This document shows positions 1 through 7,398 of a stretch of 64,000 nucleotides of DNA, piece by piece; position 1 is the stretch's first letter; each line of letters opens with the position of its first letter. Source of the stretch: Pseudarthrobacter raffinosi (GTDB taxonomy: Bacteria; Actinomycetota; Actinomycetes; Actinomycetales; Micrococcaceae); assembly GCF_023913735.1 (NCBI RefSeq), contig NZ_JAMXBH010000001.1, forward strand, positions 329,559-393,558, written 5' to 3'. The notes under the pieces were generated by a model. The model did not search any database. It was not told the DNA's origin and worked only from the letters and a program-made list of their open reading frames with translations. A program made the translations under genes and the position numbers.

Positions 1-314
1 CCGAGCTGATGGTCCCGGACGAGACGGTCATGGAGATCGCGGTGATGAAGGGCCTGGCCACCACGTTTGTGATGACCACCGAACACCGCCAGCCCATCTA
101 CGAGCGCCAGCGCGAGGTGCTGCACGCGCTGGTCACCGCCCTGAACGCCACGGGGGACCGCCACCTGGAGCCGATGTTCGCGGCTGACTGGCGGGACGCG
201 CCCGACGACGGCGCGCGGCTCAGGGTGGTCATCGATCAGGTGGCGTCGCTGACAGACGGCTCGGCGCTGGCAATGTACGAACGGCTTGTGGGGAGCCTTC
301 CCTCGCTGTGGTGA
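1..314 (+). CDS. dgt: dGTPase-like protein, C-terminal part (5' end outside the window)
   Basis: The reading frame is open from the window edge (first full codon at base 3) to a TGA at 312-314, so only the last ~104 residues are present. The tail contains TTEHRQPIYERQREVLHALV, then acidic helices, and ends GSLPSLW, which fits the C-terminus of actinobacterial deoxyguanosinetriphosphate triphosphohydrolase-like (HD superfamily) proteins. The HD metal-binding motifs would lie upstream and cannot be checked. Position directly before dnaG matches the dgt-dnaG order of other actinobacteria and supports the call. The family hydrolyses dNTPs to nucleoside and triphosphate. The ATG at base 9 is internal, not the start. 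Confidence 0.7.
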   Translation, partial: ELMVPDETVMEIAVMKGLATTFVMTTEHRQPIYERQREVLHALVTALNATGDRHLEPMFAADWRDAPDDGARLRVVIDQVASLTDGSALAMYERLVGSLPSLW

Positions 315-354
315 CAGACGCCATAGCGACGCGTTCGCTGTCGGACCCCGGGAC

Positions 355-366
355 TAGGATGGCTCT
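355..366 (+). promoter_or_regulatory. candidate -10 element giving a leaderless dnaG transcript
   Basis: TAGGAT (355-360) is followed by exactly six bases and then the GTG start at 367. There is no Shine-Dalgarno sequence in between. A TAnnnT-N6-RTG layout places the likely transcription start on the first base of the start codon, as is common in actinobacteria. No convincing -35 is visible. Confidence 0.45.
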
Positions 367-2307
367 GTGGCTGGCCTGATCAAACGTGAAGACATAGACG
401 AAGTACGCCAGCGCACGGACATCAAGGAAGTGGTTGACGGCTACGTCACGCTCAAGGGTGCCGGGCTGGGAACCTACAAGGGCCTGTGCCCCTTCCACGA
501 CGAGCGGTCGCCGTCGTTCACCGTGCGCCCCCAGGTGGGCAGGTACCACTGCTTCGGGTGCGGCGAAGACGGGGACGTCATCGCCTTTGTGCAGAAACAG
601 GACCACACCTCTTTCCACGAGGCAGTGGAAAAGCTGGCGGCCCGCATCGGGTACGAACTGCGCTACGAAGACGGCGGCACCGGCCCCAACCGTGAGGAAG
701 TGGGCAAGCGCCAGCGCCTCCTGGATGCCCACAAAATCGCCGATGAGTACTTCCGCGCCCAGCTGCTGACGCCCGGGGCCGCCGAAGGCCGGAACTTCCT
801 GTTCGGCCGCGGCTTTGACCGCGCCGCCTCGGAGCAGTTCGGCGTGGGCTACGCGCCGCAGGGCTGGGATGCGCTGCTGAAGCACCTGCGCGGCCGTGGC
901 TTCACGGACCAGGAGCTGAAGCTAACGGGCATGTTCTCCGAAGGCAACCGGGGCATCTATGACCGGTTCCGTGGCAGGCTCATCTGGCCCATCCGCGATA
1001 TCGCCGGCGACACCATCGGCTTCGGCGCCCGCAAACTCTACGAGGACGACCAGGGGCCCAAATACCTCAACACTCCCGAAACCACGCTCTACAAGAAGTC
1101 CCAGGTGCTCTACGGGATCGACCTCGCCAAGCGCAGCATCGCCAAAGACCGCCAGCTCGTGGTGGTGGAGGGATACACCGACGTGATGGCCTGCCACCTG
1201 GCGGGAATTCCGACGGCGGTGGCCACCTGCGGCACGGCGTTCGGCACCGAGCACATTAAGATCGCCCGCCGCTTGCTATCCGACGACGGCACCGGGGGAG
1301 AGGTCATCTTCACCTTTGACGGTGACGCCGCCGGGCAGAAGGCGGCACTGCGTGCCTTCGAGGAAGACCAGCGCTTTACCGCCCAGACCTATGTTGCCGT
1401 GGAGCCCACCGGCGCCGACCCCTGCGACCTGCGCCAAAGCAGGGGCGACGCCGCCGTGCAGGACCTGATCGCCACGCGCCGGCCGCTGTTCGAGTTTGCC
1501 ATCAAGGCCACGCTCAGGCGCCACAACCTGGACACCGTGGAGGGCCGGGTGGCCGCGCTGCGGGAATCGGCTCCGGTGGTGGCGCAGATCCGCGACGCAG
1601 CCATCAGGCCCGAGTATGCCCGGGAACTGGCCGGCTGGCTCGGCATCTCGGTTGAAGACGTCAGCCGGGCTGTGGGCGTCGCCATGAAGCGTGCCGCCCC
1701 GGGCGGGCCGGCTGCACCGGGAACGCCCGCCGGTGCCCCGGGCCAGATGGCGTCCGCCGCGGCGGGTTCCGCCCAGGCGGGCGGACCCGGCGTGGCTGCC
1801 GGGCCGACGTCGGGCGCCGTCCCTTCCTACCAGCGGCCCGACCCCCGGGACCCCGTGGCCTCCATGGAGCGGCAGGCGCTGGAAGTGGCGCTGCAGGAGT
1901 CCGCCCTTCTGGGCGGCGGCATCTGGGAGCGCTTCGCGGCCGCACGGTTCGTAACGCCGGCGTTCCAGGCCGTGCACGACGCCATGCGCGCCTCGGGTCC
2001 CGGACTTATCGGTGAGCCCCTGCGCTGGGTGGAACAAGTGATGCACGAAGTCCCGGAACCCCTCCGGCCGCTGGTGTCCGAGCTTGCTGTGGTGCCGCTT
2101 CCCGCGAGCACCGCTGAAGCCGTCCAGAAGTACTGCAAGGACATTCTGTCCCGGCTGTTCGAGCTCCAGATCACGAGGATCAAGGCGGACAAGATGGGCC
2201 AGCTGCAACGGCTGGATCCGGCAGCGAACCCTGAGGATTTCCAGCGGCTCAACAGGGAACTGATGATGCTCGAAATGGAGCGCCGGGCACTGCGCTCGGA
2301 CGCCTGA
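367..2307 (+). CDS. dnaG: DNA primase
   Basis: DnaG makes the RNA primers for lagging-strand synthesis at the replication fork. The 646-residue protein has the expected three-part layout. An N-terminal CHC2 zinc-ribbon has ligands C41, H44, C62 and C65. A central RNA-polymerase/TOPRIM domain carries the conserved Glu in VVEGYTDVMA (about 265-275) and the acidic pair in FDGDAAG (about 317-319). After a Gly/Ala/Pro-rich linker (about 440-490) a C-terminal helical domain would contact DnaB helicase. The GTG start at 367 is chosen because the primase N-terminus (IKREDIDEVRQRTDI) begins right there and a -10-like box lies six bases upstream. The length is normal for actinobacterial DnaG. Confidence 0.97.
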   Translation: MAGLIKREDIDEVRQRTDIKEVVDGYVTLKGAGLGTYKGLCPFHDERSPSFTVRPQVGRYHCFGCGEDGDVIAFVQKQDHTSFHEAVEKLAARIGYELRYEDGGTGPNREEVGKRQRLLDAHKIADEYFRAQLLTPGAAEGRNFLFGRGFDRAASEQFGVGYAPQGWDALLKHLRGRGFTDQELKLTGMFSEGNRGIYDRFRGRLIWPIRDIAGDTIGFGARKLYEDDQGPKYLNTPETTLYKKSQVLYGIDLAKRSIAKDRQLVVVEGYTDVMACHLAGIPTAVATCGTAFGTEHIKIARRLLSDDGTGGEVIFTFDGDAAGQKAALRAFEEDQRFTAQTYVAVEPTGADPCDLRQSRGDAAVQDLIATRRPLFEFAIKATLRRHNLDTVEGRVAALRESAPVVAQIRDAAIRPEYARELAGWLGISVEDVSRAVGVAMKRAAPGGPAAPGTPAGAPGQMASAAAGSAQAGGPGVAAGPTSGAVPSYQRPDPRDPVASMERQALEVALQESALLGGGIWERFAAARFVTPAFQAVHDAMRASGPGLIGEPLRWVEQVMHEVPEPLRPLVSELAVVPLPASTAEAVQKYCKDILSRLFELQITRIKADKMGQLQRLDPAANPEDFQRLNRELMMLEMERRALRSDA

Positions 2308-2374
2308 AACGCGCCGATTTCACTCCTGATTTCGCTTCCAGCGGGTGTCTTTGTTAGGCTGGTACCCGCTTCAT

Positions 2375-2447
2375 TCCTCCTTAGCTCAATTGGCAGAGCA
2401 TTCGACTGTTAATCGAAGGGTTGCTGGTTCAAGTCCAGCAGGAGGAG
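2375..2447 (+). tRNA. tRNA-Asn (GTT), copy 1
   Basis: A complete 73-nt cloverleaf: acceptor TCCTCCT pairs with AGGAGGA, the anticodon stem TTCGA/TCGAA encloses CTGTTAA (anticodon GTT at 2408-2410), and the T arm has GGTTCAAGTCC. The discriminator is G and CCA is not encoded. A -10-like TTAGGCT lies shortly upstream. It is identical over its length to the second copy at 2573-2645. Confidence 0.97.
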
Positions 2448-2452
2448 CGCAC

Positions 2453-2489
2453 AATCCCCGTTCCGGATCTCCGGAACGGGGATTTTTTT
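2453..2489 (+). terminator. intrinsic terminator after tRNA-Asn copy 1
   Basis: A perfect 14-bp stem, AATCCCCGTTCCGG (2453-2466) with CCGGAACGGGGATT (2471-2484), loop ATCT, runs into a T tract (2483-2489). It starts six bases after the tRNA, so each tRNA-Asn copy is its own transcription unit. Confidence 0.9.
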
Positions 2490-2572
2490 ATACCCGGGGA
2501 GGGTATTTCGTGGTGTACCGCCGCCGATTTCCCATTCCTGGGAAAGCTTTGCTAAGGTCGTACCTGCTTCAT

Positions 2573-2645
2573 TCCTCCTTAGCTCAATTGGCAGAGCATT
2601 CGACTGTTAATCGAAGGGTTGCTGGTTCAAGTCCAGCAGGAGGAG
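2573..2645 (+). tRNA. tRNA-Asn (GTT), copy 2
   Basis: The same 73-nt tRNA as copy 1: acceptor stem TCCTCCT/AGGAGGA, anticodon GTT, discriminator G, no encoded CCA. The upstream flank (CGCCGATTTC, then a TAAGGT-like -10 and the CTTCATTC leader) closely resembles that of copy 1, so promoter and gene appear to have duplicated together. Confidence 0.97.
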
Positions 2646-2654
2646 CAAACAAAC

Positions 2655-2691
2655 AAAAGATCCCCGGCCTCTGTGAGGGCGGGGATCTTTT
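2655..2691. terminator. bidirectional terminator, tRNA-Asn copy 2 / convergent hypothetical gene
   Basis: AAAAGATCCCCG (2655-2666) pairs with CGGGGATCTTTT (2680-2691), giving a T run on either strand. It separates the plus-strand tRNA from the minus-strand gene ending at 2696, so it probably serves both. Confidence 0.85.
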
Positions 2692-2695
2692 GCAT

Positions 2696-3103
2696 TCACA
2701 CAAAGTCCATTTCCACCTGCAGGAAGCGCTCAGCCTCGGCAATGGCCGCGCGGAAGGCGTCCTGCTCGGTGGGGTACTTGCGGGGCTCGCGCGGATGCCA
2801 TTCATGGGGTGCTGAATACACGCGGACGAAGCCGGAGGCCGGTGGTGCGTAGAAGATCCCGAAGCGCTGCACGGGCCACTCAGGCGAGGTCTCCGGGGCC
2901 ACCAGGAGGGCGGCGTTGAAGGCGGCGTTGAACCACTGCGCGATGGGCCGCCGCCGGTCGTCCGTGAAGAGTCCGGCGGCATAGAGGGCCGCGGACTGCT
3001 GGCCGGTTTGGGCGCACAGCCGGTCCCACCACATGGGCAATATGCCTGAGTCGCAACGTTGCCATGTGGCCGGGGGCGGCGAGTGGAACTGCCAGCGGGG
3101 CAC
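2696..3103 (-). CDS. conserved hypothetical protein, 135 aa
   Basis: I do not recognise a named family. The protein is soluble, rich in Trp, Phe and Ala, and has no signal peptide or membrane segment. It has a plausible folded composition (WQFHSPPPATWQRCDS near the start, RFGIFYAPPASGFVRVY in the middle, an acidic helix DAFRAAIAEAERFLQVEMDFV at the end). The GTG at 3103 gives the longest product but has no clear ribosome-binding site; internal starts are possible. It converges on the tRNA-Asn pair and shares the terminator at 2655-2691. Confidence 0.6.
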   Translation of the reverse strand: MPRWQFHSPPPATWQRCDSGILPMWWDRLCAQTGQQSAALYAAGLFTDDRRRPIAQWFNAAFNAALLVAPETSPEWPVQRFGIFYAPPASGFVRVYSAPHEWHPREPRKYPTEQDAFRAAIAEAERFLQVEMDFV

Positions 3104-3188
3104 GGATTCATTTTATCGTGGGAAAGCTCCCGGGCGGCAGGGGTGGGCCCTCCCCGGTGGACCGGGATTTGGCGCCACGTCCCAACAG

Positions 3189-3380
3189 CTAGGGACGGTT
3201 CCAGGGGCCCGGGTTGACCCGGTACAGCAGGGCAGCACCTGCCAGCGCGCCGAGGATGATGCCGATGGCGCCACTGCCGAACACGCGCCCAAGGAAGTAA
3301 CCGGCGACGGCGCCCAGCACCGCCCCGAGGAACAGTCCCCGGGGGTTGCGGTGCGGTTTGCGTTTTGTGGGTTTCATCAT
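3189..3380 (-). CDS. small glycine-rich membrane protein, 63 aa
   Basis: The product MMKPTKRKPHRNPRG... has a basic N-terminus and then two hydrophobic stretches rich in small residues (GLFLGAVLGAVAGYFLG and GAIGIILGALAGAALLY) joined by a short turn. That resembles a glycine-zipper hairpin. Two ATG codons lie at 3380 and 3377. The gene begins 14 bases after the stop of the upstream efflux pump, so translational coupling is likely and a separate ribosome-binding site is not evident. Function unknown; a longer reading to 3512 would overlap the transporter. Confidence 0.6.
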   Translation of the reverse strand: MMKPTKRKPHRNPRGLFLGAVLGAVAGYFLGRVFGSGAIGIILGALAGAALLYRVNPGPWNRP

Positions 3381-3394
3381 TGGGTCGACGGGGT

Positions 3395-4618
3395 TCAGTG
3401 GATCGAGGGCACGCTGCGGGGCCTGACGACCAGCCAGAGGCCCGCTATCGCCACCAGTATGCAAGCGGCCTGAACGGCGCCCATGGGGGTGGAGCTGGTG
3501 ATGCCCAGCCACCCCGCCACCGGTGAAACCAGGCCGGCCATCAGGAAGGTCGCGGCACCCAGGAGGGACGCGGCCGTCCCGGCCTGTGCGCCGTGGCTGC
3601 TCAGGGCCAGCACCTGCACGCAGGGGAATGTAAAGCCTGCGCCCATGATGTAGAACCAGAGCGGAACCATCACACCCCAGAGCCCCAGGCCGGCCTGGTC
3701 AAAGACCACGATCAGCAGGGCCATAAGGAACATCCAGGCTGTGGAACAAGCAAGGATCCATTGCGGCGGGACAGTACGGATGAGCCTGGAGCTGGTCTGG
3801 ACGCCGGCCACAATGCCCAGGGAATTGATGCCGAACAGCAGGCCGTATTCCTGCGGCGAGAACCCGAAAATGTCCTGGAACAGGAACGGCGACGCGGACA
3901 GGTAGGTGAAGAGGCCAGCGAAGTTCATGCCGCCCACCACCAACAGGCCCACGAAGATCCGGTCCGTAAAAAGAACTTTGTAGCGCTGGCCGGCGGTCAT
4001 TCCGGTCAGGCCGCGTTTCTCCGGTGGCAGTGTTTCGCGGACCAAAACGAGCGCGGCGATGATCACCAGGGTGCCGTAGCCGGCCAGGAACACGAAGATT
4101 CCCGGCCAGGGCATCACCAGGAGCAGCTGCGATCCGATCACCGGGGCCAGGATCGGTGCCAGCCCGTTCACCAGGGCCATGCGCGAGAACATCCGGACCA
4201 TGGCATAGCCGGAGAACAGGTCCCGCACCATTGCCATCGCCACCACGCCGCCGCCCGCAGCACCCACGCCCATGAGGACGCGGAAGAGGCCCAGCGTGGA
4301 GATATCGGTGGACAGGGCTGCTCCCACGGAGGAGGCAATGTGCAGGGCCGTGGCCAGGATCAGCGGGAGCCGCCGGCCGAACTTGTCGCTGAAGGGGCCC
4401 ACCACCAGCTGGCCGAGGGCAAAGCCGACGGTGGTGCCGGCCAGTGTCAGCTGAACCTGGGCCTCGGTGACCCCGAGGCTCGCTTCCAGTGCCGGGAACG
4501 CAGGCAGGTACAGGTCGATCGTGAACGGACCCAACGCGGTGAGGGCGCCGAGGAGGAGGATGTACAACAGTTTCCGGCGGCGGGTCAGCGAATCGCCCGG
4601 ATTCGAGGGAGTGGTCAC
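3395..4618 (-). CDS. Bcr/CflA-type MFS multidrug efflux transporter
   Basis: A 407-residue major facilitator protein with about 12 membrane segments, of the DHA1 Bcr/CflA type. Supporting features are TIDLYLPAFPALEASLGVT after the first helix (TM1 signature of this family), GPFSDKFGRR in the loop between helices 2 and 3 (MFS motif A) and LFRVLMGVGAAGGGVVAMAMVRDLF. The family exports drugs by proton antiport. The GTG at 4618 is preferred over longer readings because AGGA lies nine bases upstream and the length then matches the family. The small membrane gene at 3189-3380 follows closely, suggesting one transcript. Substrate unknown. Confidence 0.88.
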   Translation of the reverse strand: MTTPSNPGDSLTRRRKLLYILLLGALTALGPFTIDLYLPAFPALEASLGVTEAQVQLTLAGTTVGFALGQLVVGPFSDKFGRRLPLILATALHIASSVGAALSTDISTLGLFRVLMGVGAAGGGVVAMAMVRDLFSGYAMVRMFSRMALVNGLAPILAPVIGSQLLLVMPWPGIFVFLAGYGTLVIIAALVLVRETLPPEKRGLTGMTAGQRYKVLFTDRIFVGLLVVGGMNFAGLFTYLSASPFLFQDIFGFSPQEYGLLFGINSLGIVAGVQTSSRLIRTVPPQWILACSTAWMFLMALLIVVFDQAGLGLWGVMVPLWFYIMGAGFTFPCVQVLALSSHGAQAGTAASLLGAATFLMAGLVSPVAGWLGITSSTPMGAVQAACILVAIAGLWLVVRPRSVPSIH

Positions 4619-4808
4619 GGAGATCAATCCTAGGCCCCGGAAGTTCCATCTTTCCGGGGTTGCAGGCGCGCCGTGCGGCCAACCCGGAAGTTTGCGCTGA
4701 ACCTGAATGATAGTTTTGGGGGCGGGACCGTGCTGCCGCGGGCTCCCACAGCACACGGATGCCGAACCAACCAGGCAGCAGACTACGCAACAAGTTAGGC
4801 GGGAACCG

Positions 4809-5663
4809 ATGAGCGGACGTCACACCGGGCGCACCAGCCAGGGATTGCGGATCACCGCGCTGCCCAGGACGCTGAAACTTCTTTTCCGTCTGGCCCCTCG
4901 CCAACTCAACGATGAAATCGCCTTCGCCAAGATCGAGCTGAAGCGCAAGGGCATCCAGGTAGGTGTCGCCGCAGCCTTCTTCGCCGTTGCGCTTATTTTT
5001 GTGGCTTTCCTGGTGGTTGGCCTGATCGTGGCCGCCATTATGGGCCTGGCCACCATCATGCCGGCGTGGCTCGCCGCGCTGCTCGTCTGCGCCCTGTTCC
5101 TGGTCATCGCCCTCATTGGCGGCCTGATCGGCGTTCGCAAATTCAAGCAGGCCATGCCCCTGGTCCCGGCCGAGACCATCCGCGGCATCAAACACGATCT
5201 CGGCATCGCCAAGGAAGGCTCGGACTTCAACGCCGCGCTGCTCGATCCGGCCAGCCCGGAGGCCAAGGCCGCCAAGGCTGCCAAGGACGAGGCTGCCGCG
5301 AAGGCCAAGGCCGAGAAGGAAGCCAAGGCCGAGGCGCACAAAAAAGAGTTCCCGCAGGCCTCCGAACCCGAGCTTCACCGCCGCCTGGAGCAGCGCCGGC
5401 GCCACCTGGCCCAGATCCGCGACGAACTGGATACCGAGCTCGACATCAAGCCGCAGGCCATGTTCCTGCTGGGCGCTGCCAAGGAAAAACTGGGGGAGGG
5501 CAAGGCTGCCGTCGAACATGGCGCTGCCAAGGCCAGCCAAAAGTTCGCTGACTTCTCCGGATCCCCGGACGGCGCCGGCGTCCGCTGGAAGCCACTTGCC
5601 GCACTTGCAGCCTCCGCAACTATCTTTGTGGTGCTCCTGCGCCGGCTGCTGCGGAACCCCTAA
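4809..5663 (+). CDS. Holin-X-type (DUF1469-like) membrane protein
   Basis: A 284-residue protein with LAPRQLNDEIAFAKIELKRK followed by a hairpin of two membrane segments (about 50-80 and 86-109). This is the layout of the actinobacterial Holin-X / phage holin superfamily III domain. A long Ala/Lys/Glu-rich probable coiled coil (about 150-230) follows, then a third C-terminal hydrophobic segment. Despite the family name there is no lysin or phage gene nearby, so this is probably an envelope-associated housekeeping protein. The ATG at 4809 has GCGGGAA upstream; an earlier in-frame start at 4707 lacks support. Divergent from the MFS gene across ~190 bp in which I see no clear operator. Confidence 0.75.
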   Translation: MSGRHTGRTSQGLRITALPRTLKLLFRLAPRQLNDEIAFAKIELKRKGIQVGVAAAFFAVALIFVAFLVVGLIVAAIMGLATIMPAWLAALLVCALFLVIALIGGLIGVRKFKQAMPLVPAETIRGIKHDLGIAKEGSDFNAALLDPASPEAKAAKAAKDEAAAKAKAEKEAKAEAHKKEFPQASEPELHRRLEQRRRHLAQIRDELDTELDIKPQAMFLLGAAKEKLGEGKAAVEHGAAKASQKFADFSGSPDGAGVRWKPLAALAASATIFVVLLRRLLRNP

Positions 5664-5674
5664 CAACACAACAC

Positions 5675-5728
5675 GTCACACTGGGCTCTGAAGTCACACT
5701 GGGCTCTGAAGTCACACTGGGCTCTAAG
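5675..5728. repeat. three tandem copies of an 18-bp unit
   Basis: GTCACACTGGGCTCTGAA occurs at 5675-5692 and 5693-5710, and a third copy (5711-5728) differs only at its last three bases (AAG). The array lies between a stop codon and the ribosome-binding site of the next gene. Role unknown. Confidence 0.95.
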
Positions 5729-5741
5729 GAAGGGGGACGGA

Positions 5742-6365
5742 TTGAGGTTCATCGGCGCTGGTGCGCGGCCCGGCCGCCCCCAGGTTGACCACGACCGCGT
5801 CTTCACCATCCCCAACGCCCTGACAGTGCTGCGCTTTATGGGCGTACCACTTTTTGTCTGGCTCGTGCTGGCCCAGAAGGACTATGGGACCGCCGTTGTG
5901 GTCCTGGTGGTCATGGCGGGAACCGACTGGATTGATGGCTACGTGGCCCGCCGCTTCGACCAGGCGTCCAAGCTCGGCCGCGTCATGGATCCGCTGGCTG
6001 ACCGGCTTGCCCTGATCGCGGTGGCGGTCACCCTGGTGATTGCCGGCGTCGTCCATTGGCTGTACCTGGCCGCACTCCTGGTGCCTGACGCCGTGCTCCT
6101 GGTGCTGACGCTCTCCTACTTCCGGGGCCACCCGGACCTGCCAGTGAGCCGTGTGGGCAAAGTCCGCACCGGACTCCTGCTCCTGGGCACACCCCTGCTG
6201 GTCCTGTCGCGATTGGACACCCCTTTCGCCGGGCCGCTGTATGTTGCGGCCTGGATCGTGCTGGGACTTGGGCTCGCCGGCCACTGGATTGCCGCGTACA
6301 ACTATTTCTGGGCCATCCTGCGGAAGGGCCGTATGCAGTCCCATCACGACGGCGGCACCGCCTGA
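5742..6365 (+). CDS. CDP-alcohol phosphatidyltransferase family protein (PgsA-like)
   Basis: A 207-residue integral membrane enzyme with the complete CDP-alcohol phosphatidyltransferase signature D62-x2-D65-G66-x2-A69-R70-x8-G79-x3-D83-x3-D87; these Asp residues bind the metals and CDP. The family transfers a phosphatidyl group from CDP-diacylglycerol to an alcohol. Size and NALTVLRFMGVPLF in TM1 resemble glycerophosphate or cardiolipin-type synthases, but the alcohol cannot be assigned from sequence. Start TTG at 5742, with AGGAAGGGGGA just upstream. The stop overlaps the start of the next gene by one base (TGATG), so the two are translationally coupled. Confidence 0.88.
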   Translation: MRFIGAGARPGRPQVDHDRVFTIPNALTVLRFMGVPLFVWLVLAQKDYGTAVVVLVVMAGTDWIDGYVARRFDQASKLGRVMDPLADRLALIAVAVTLVIAGVVHWLYLAALLVPDAVLLVLTLSYFRGHPDLPVSRVGKVRTGLLLLGTPLLVLSRLDTPFAGPLYVAAWIVLGLGLAGHWIAAYNYFWAILRKGRMQSHHDGGTA

Positions 6366-7273
6366 TGGTATGGGTGGCGGTTCTGCTGGCGGTGCTTGGG
6401 GCATTCTGCCTTGCCTTTGGTGCGCAGAAGCAGGGGAGCGCCGTCAAAGCCGACACCGGCGGGCTGGCGCTGAGTTCAAACGGCTTCCTCCGCCTGCTCC
6501 GCAATCCGCGGTGGGTGCTGGGACTTCTCCTGCTGTGCCTCGGGATGGGAATGAACGCGGTGGCCCTGGTCTCCGCGCCGCTGACGGTGGTGCAGCCGAT
6601 CGGCGCCATTGCGCTGGTCATTACCACCGTGGTGAACGCCCGCGACCAGGACATCACCATCAACCGGGCCACCATGGTGTCCATCGCGGCCTGCGTGACA
6701 GGTTCCGCACTTTTTGTCCTGCTCGCCGTCAACGTGACGCAGGAGAACCACCATGTGAGCCAGGAGGACGAGCTCACCATCGTGCTGCTGCTGGCACTGG
6801 CCGTCGGCGTGTTCGGCACCCTGGCGGTCATGTTCCGGCACCGGATGAGCGCGTTTGTCTACATCCTCGGCGCCGGCGTCCTGTTCGGCTTTGTCGCGGT
6901 GCTGACGCGCATCATCGGCAAGCACCTGCTGGACCCCAACGGGCTGGCCCTGCTCAATGTCCAGTGGTATTCGGTGGTGGCCATCGCGGCGGCCGGCGGC
7001 CTGGGTTCCTGGTTTGTGCAGAGCGCCTACTCGGGCGGCCCGCCGGACCTTGTCATCGCCGGGCTGACGGTCATCGACCCGATCGTGGGCATCGCCATCG
7101 GCATCGTGATCCTGGGCGAGCTGCGCCCGGACGTCCACGCCGTGATGGCGATTGCCATGGCTACGGCTGCTTCGCTTGCTATCGTGGGGGTGATCGCCCT
7201 TTCCAGGCACCATCCCGAGGTCACCAAGCGCAGGAAAGATGCGCGGAAGGCGGCGGGCAGGGCGTCCCACTAG
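6365..7273 (+). CDS. DMT-superfamily (EamA/NIPA-like) membrane transporter
   Basis: A 302-residue protein with about nine membrane segments and an Arg/Lys-rich cytoplasmic tail. Features such as LGAFCLAFGAQKQGSAV, LVSAPLTVVQPIGAIALV and the second-half equivalent GLTVIDPIVGIAIGIVILGE indicate the two-fold repeat of the drug/metabolite transporter superfamily, closest to its NIPA/EamA-like actinobacterial members. Substrate unknown. Its start overlaps the stop of the phosphatidyltransferase gene by one base, suggesting a linked envelope-lipid function, possibly lipid or head-group handling (inference only). Confidence 0.75.
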   Translation: MVWVAVLLAVLGAFCLAFGAQKQGSAVKADTGGLALSSNGFLRLLRNPRWVLGLLLLCLGMGMNAVALVSAPLTVVQPIGAIALVITTVVNARDQDITINRATMVSIAACVTGSALFVLLAVNVTQENHHVSQEDELTIVLLLALAVGVFGTLAVMFRHRMSAFVYILGAGVLFGFVAVLTRIIGKHLLDPNGLALLNVQWYSVVAIAAAGGLGSWFVQSAYSGGPPDLVIAGLTVIDPIVGIAIGIVILGELRPDVHAVMAIAMATAASLAIVGVIALSRHHPEVTKRRKDARKAAGRASH

Positions 7274-7398
7274 CTTGTTACCCAACTCGCGCACCTTCAT
7301 GACCAGCCGATTCCAAGAGGCCCCGCGCTACCGTGCCGGCGGCCAACCGGTGCGGCCAGCGACAGCTGCCCGTGCCGTGACCTTCAGGAGCTCTTCAC

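Noticed and set aside
2345..2815. Plus-strand open frame across the two tRNA-Asn genes
   Set aside because: It is just a translation of the duplicated tRNAs (repeated HSSLAQLAEHSTVNRR segment) and their terminators.
4809..5663. Holin as evidence of a prophage
   Set aside because: No lysin, integrase, terminase or structural genes nearby; Holin-X-type proteins are common chromosomal membrane proteins in actinobacteria.
3699..5669. Long minus-strand open frame (656 codons)
   Set aside because: It runs antisense through the Holin-X and MFS genes in high-GC sequence, has low-complexity Gly/Gln/Arg composition and no recognisable domain; the genes on the other reading are clear.
5675..5728. CRISPR array
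   Set aside because: The three 18-bp units are directly adjacent with no spacers and there are no cas genes.
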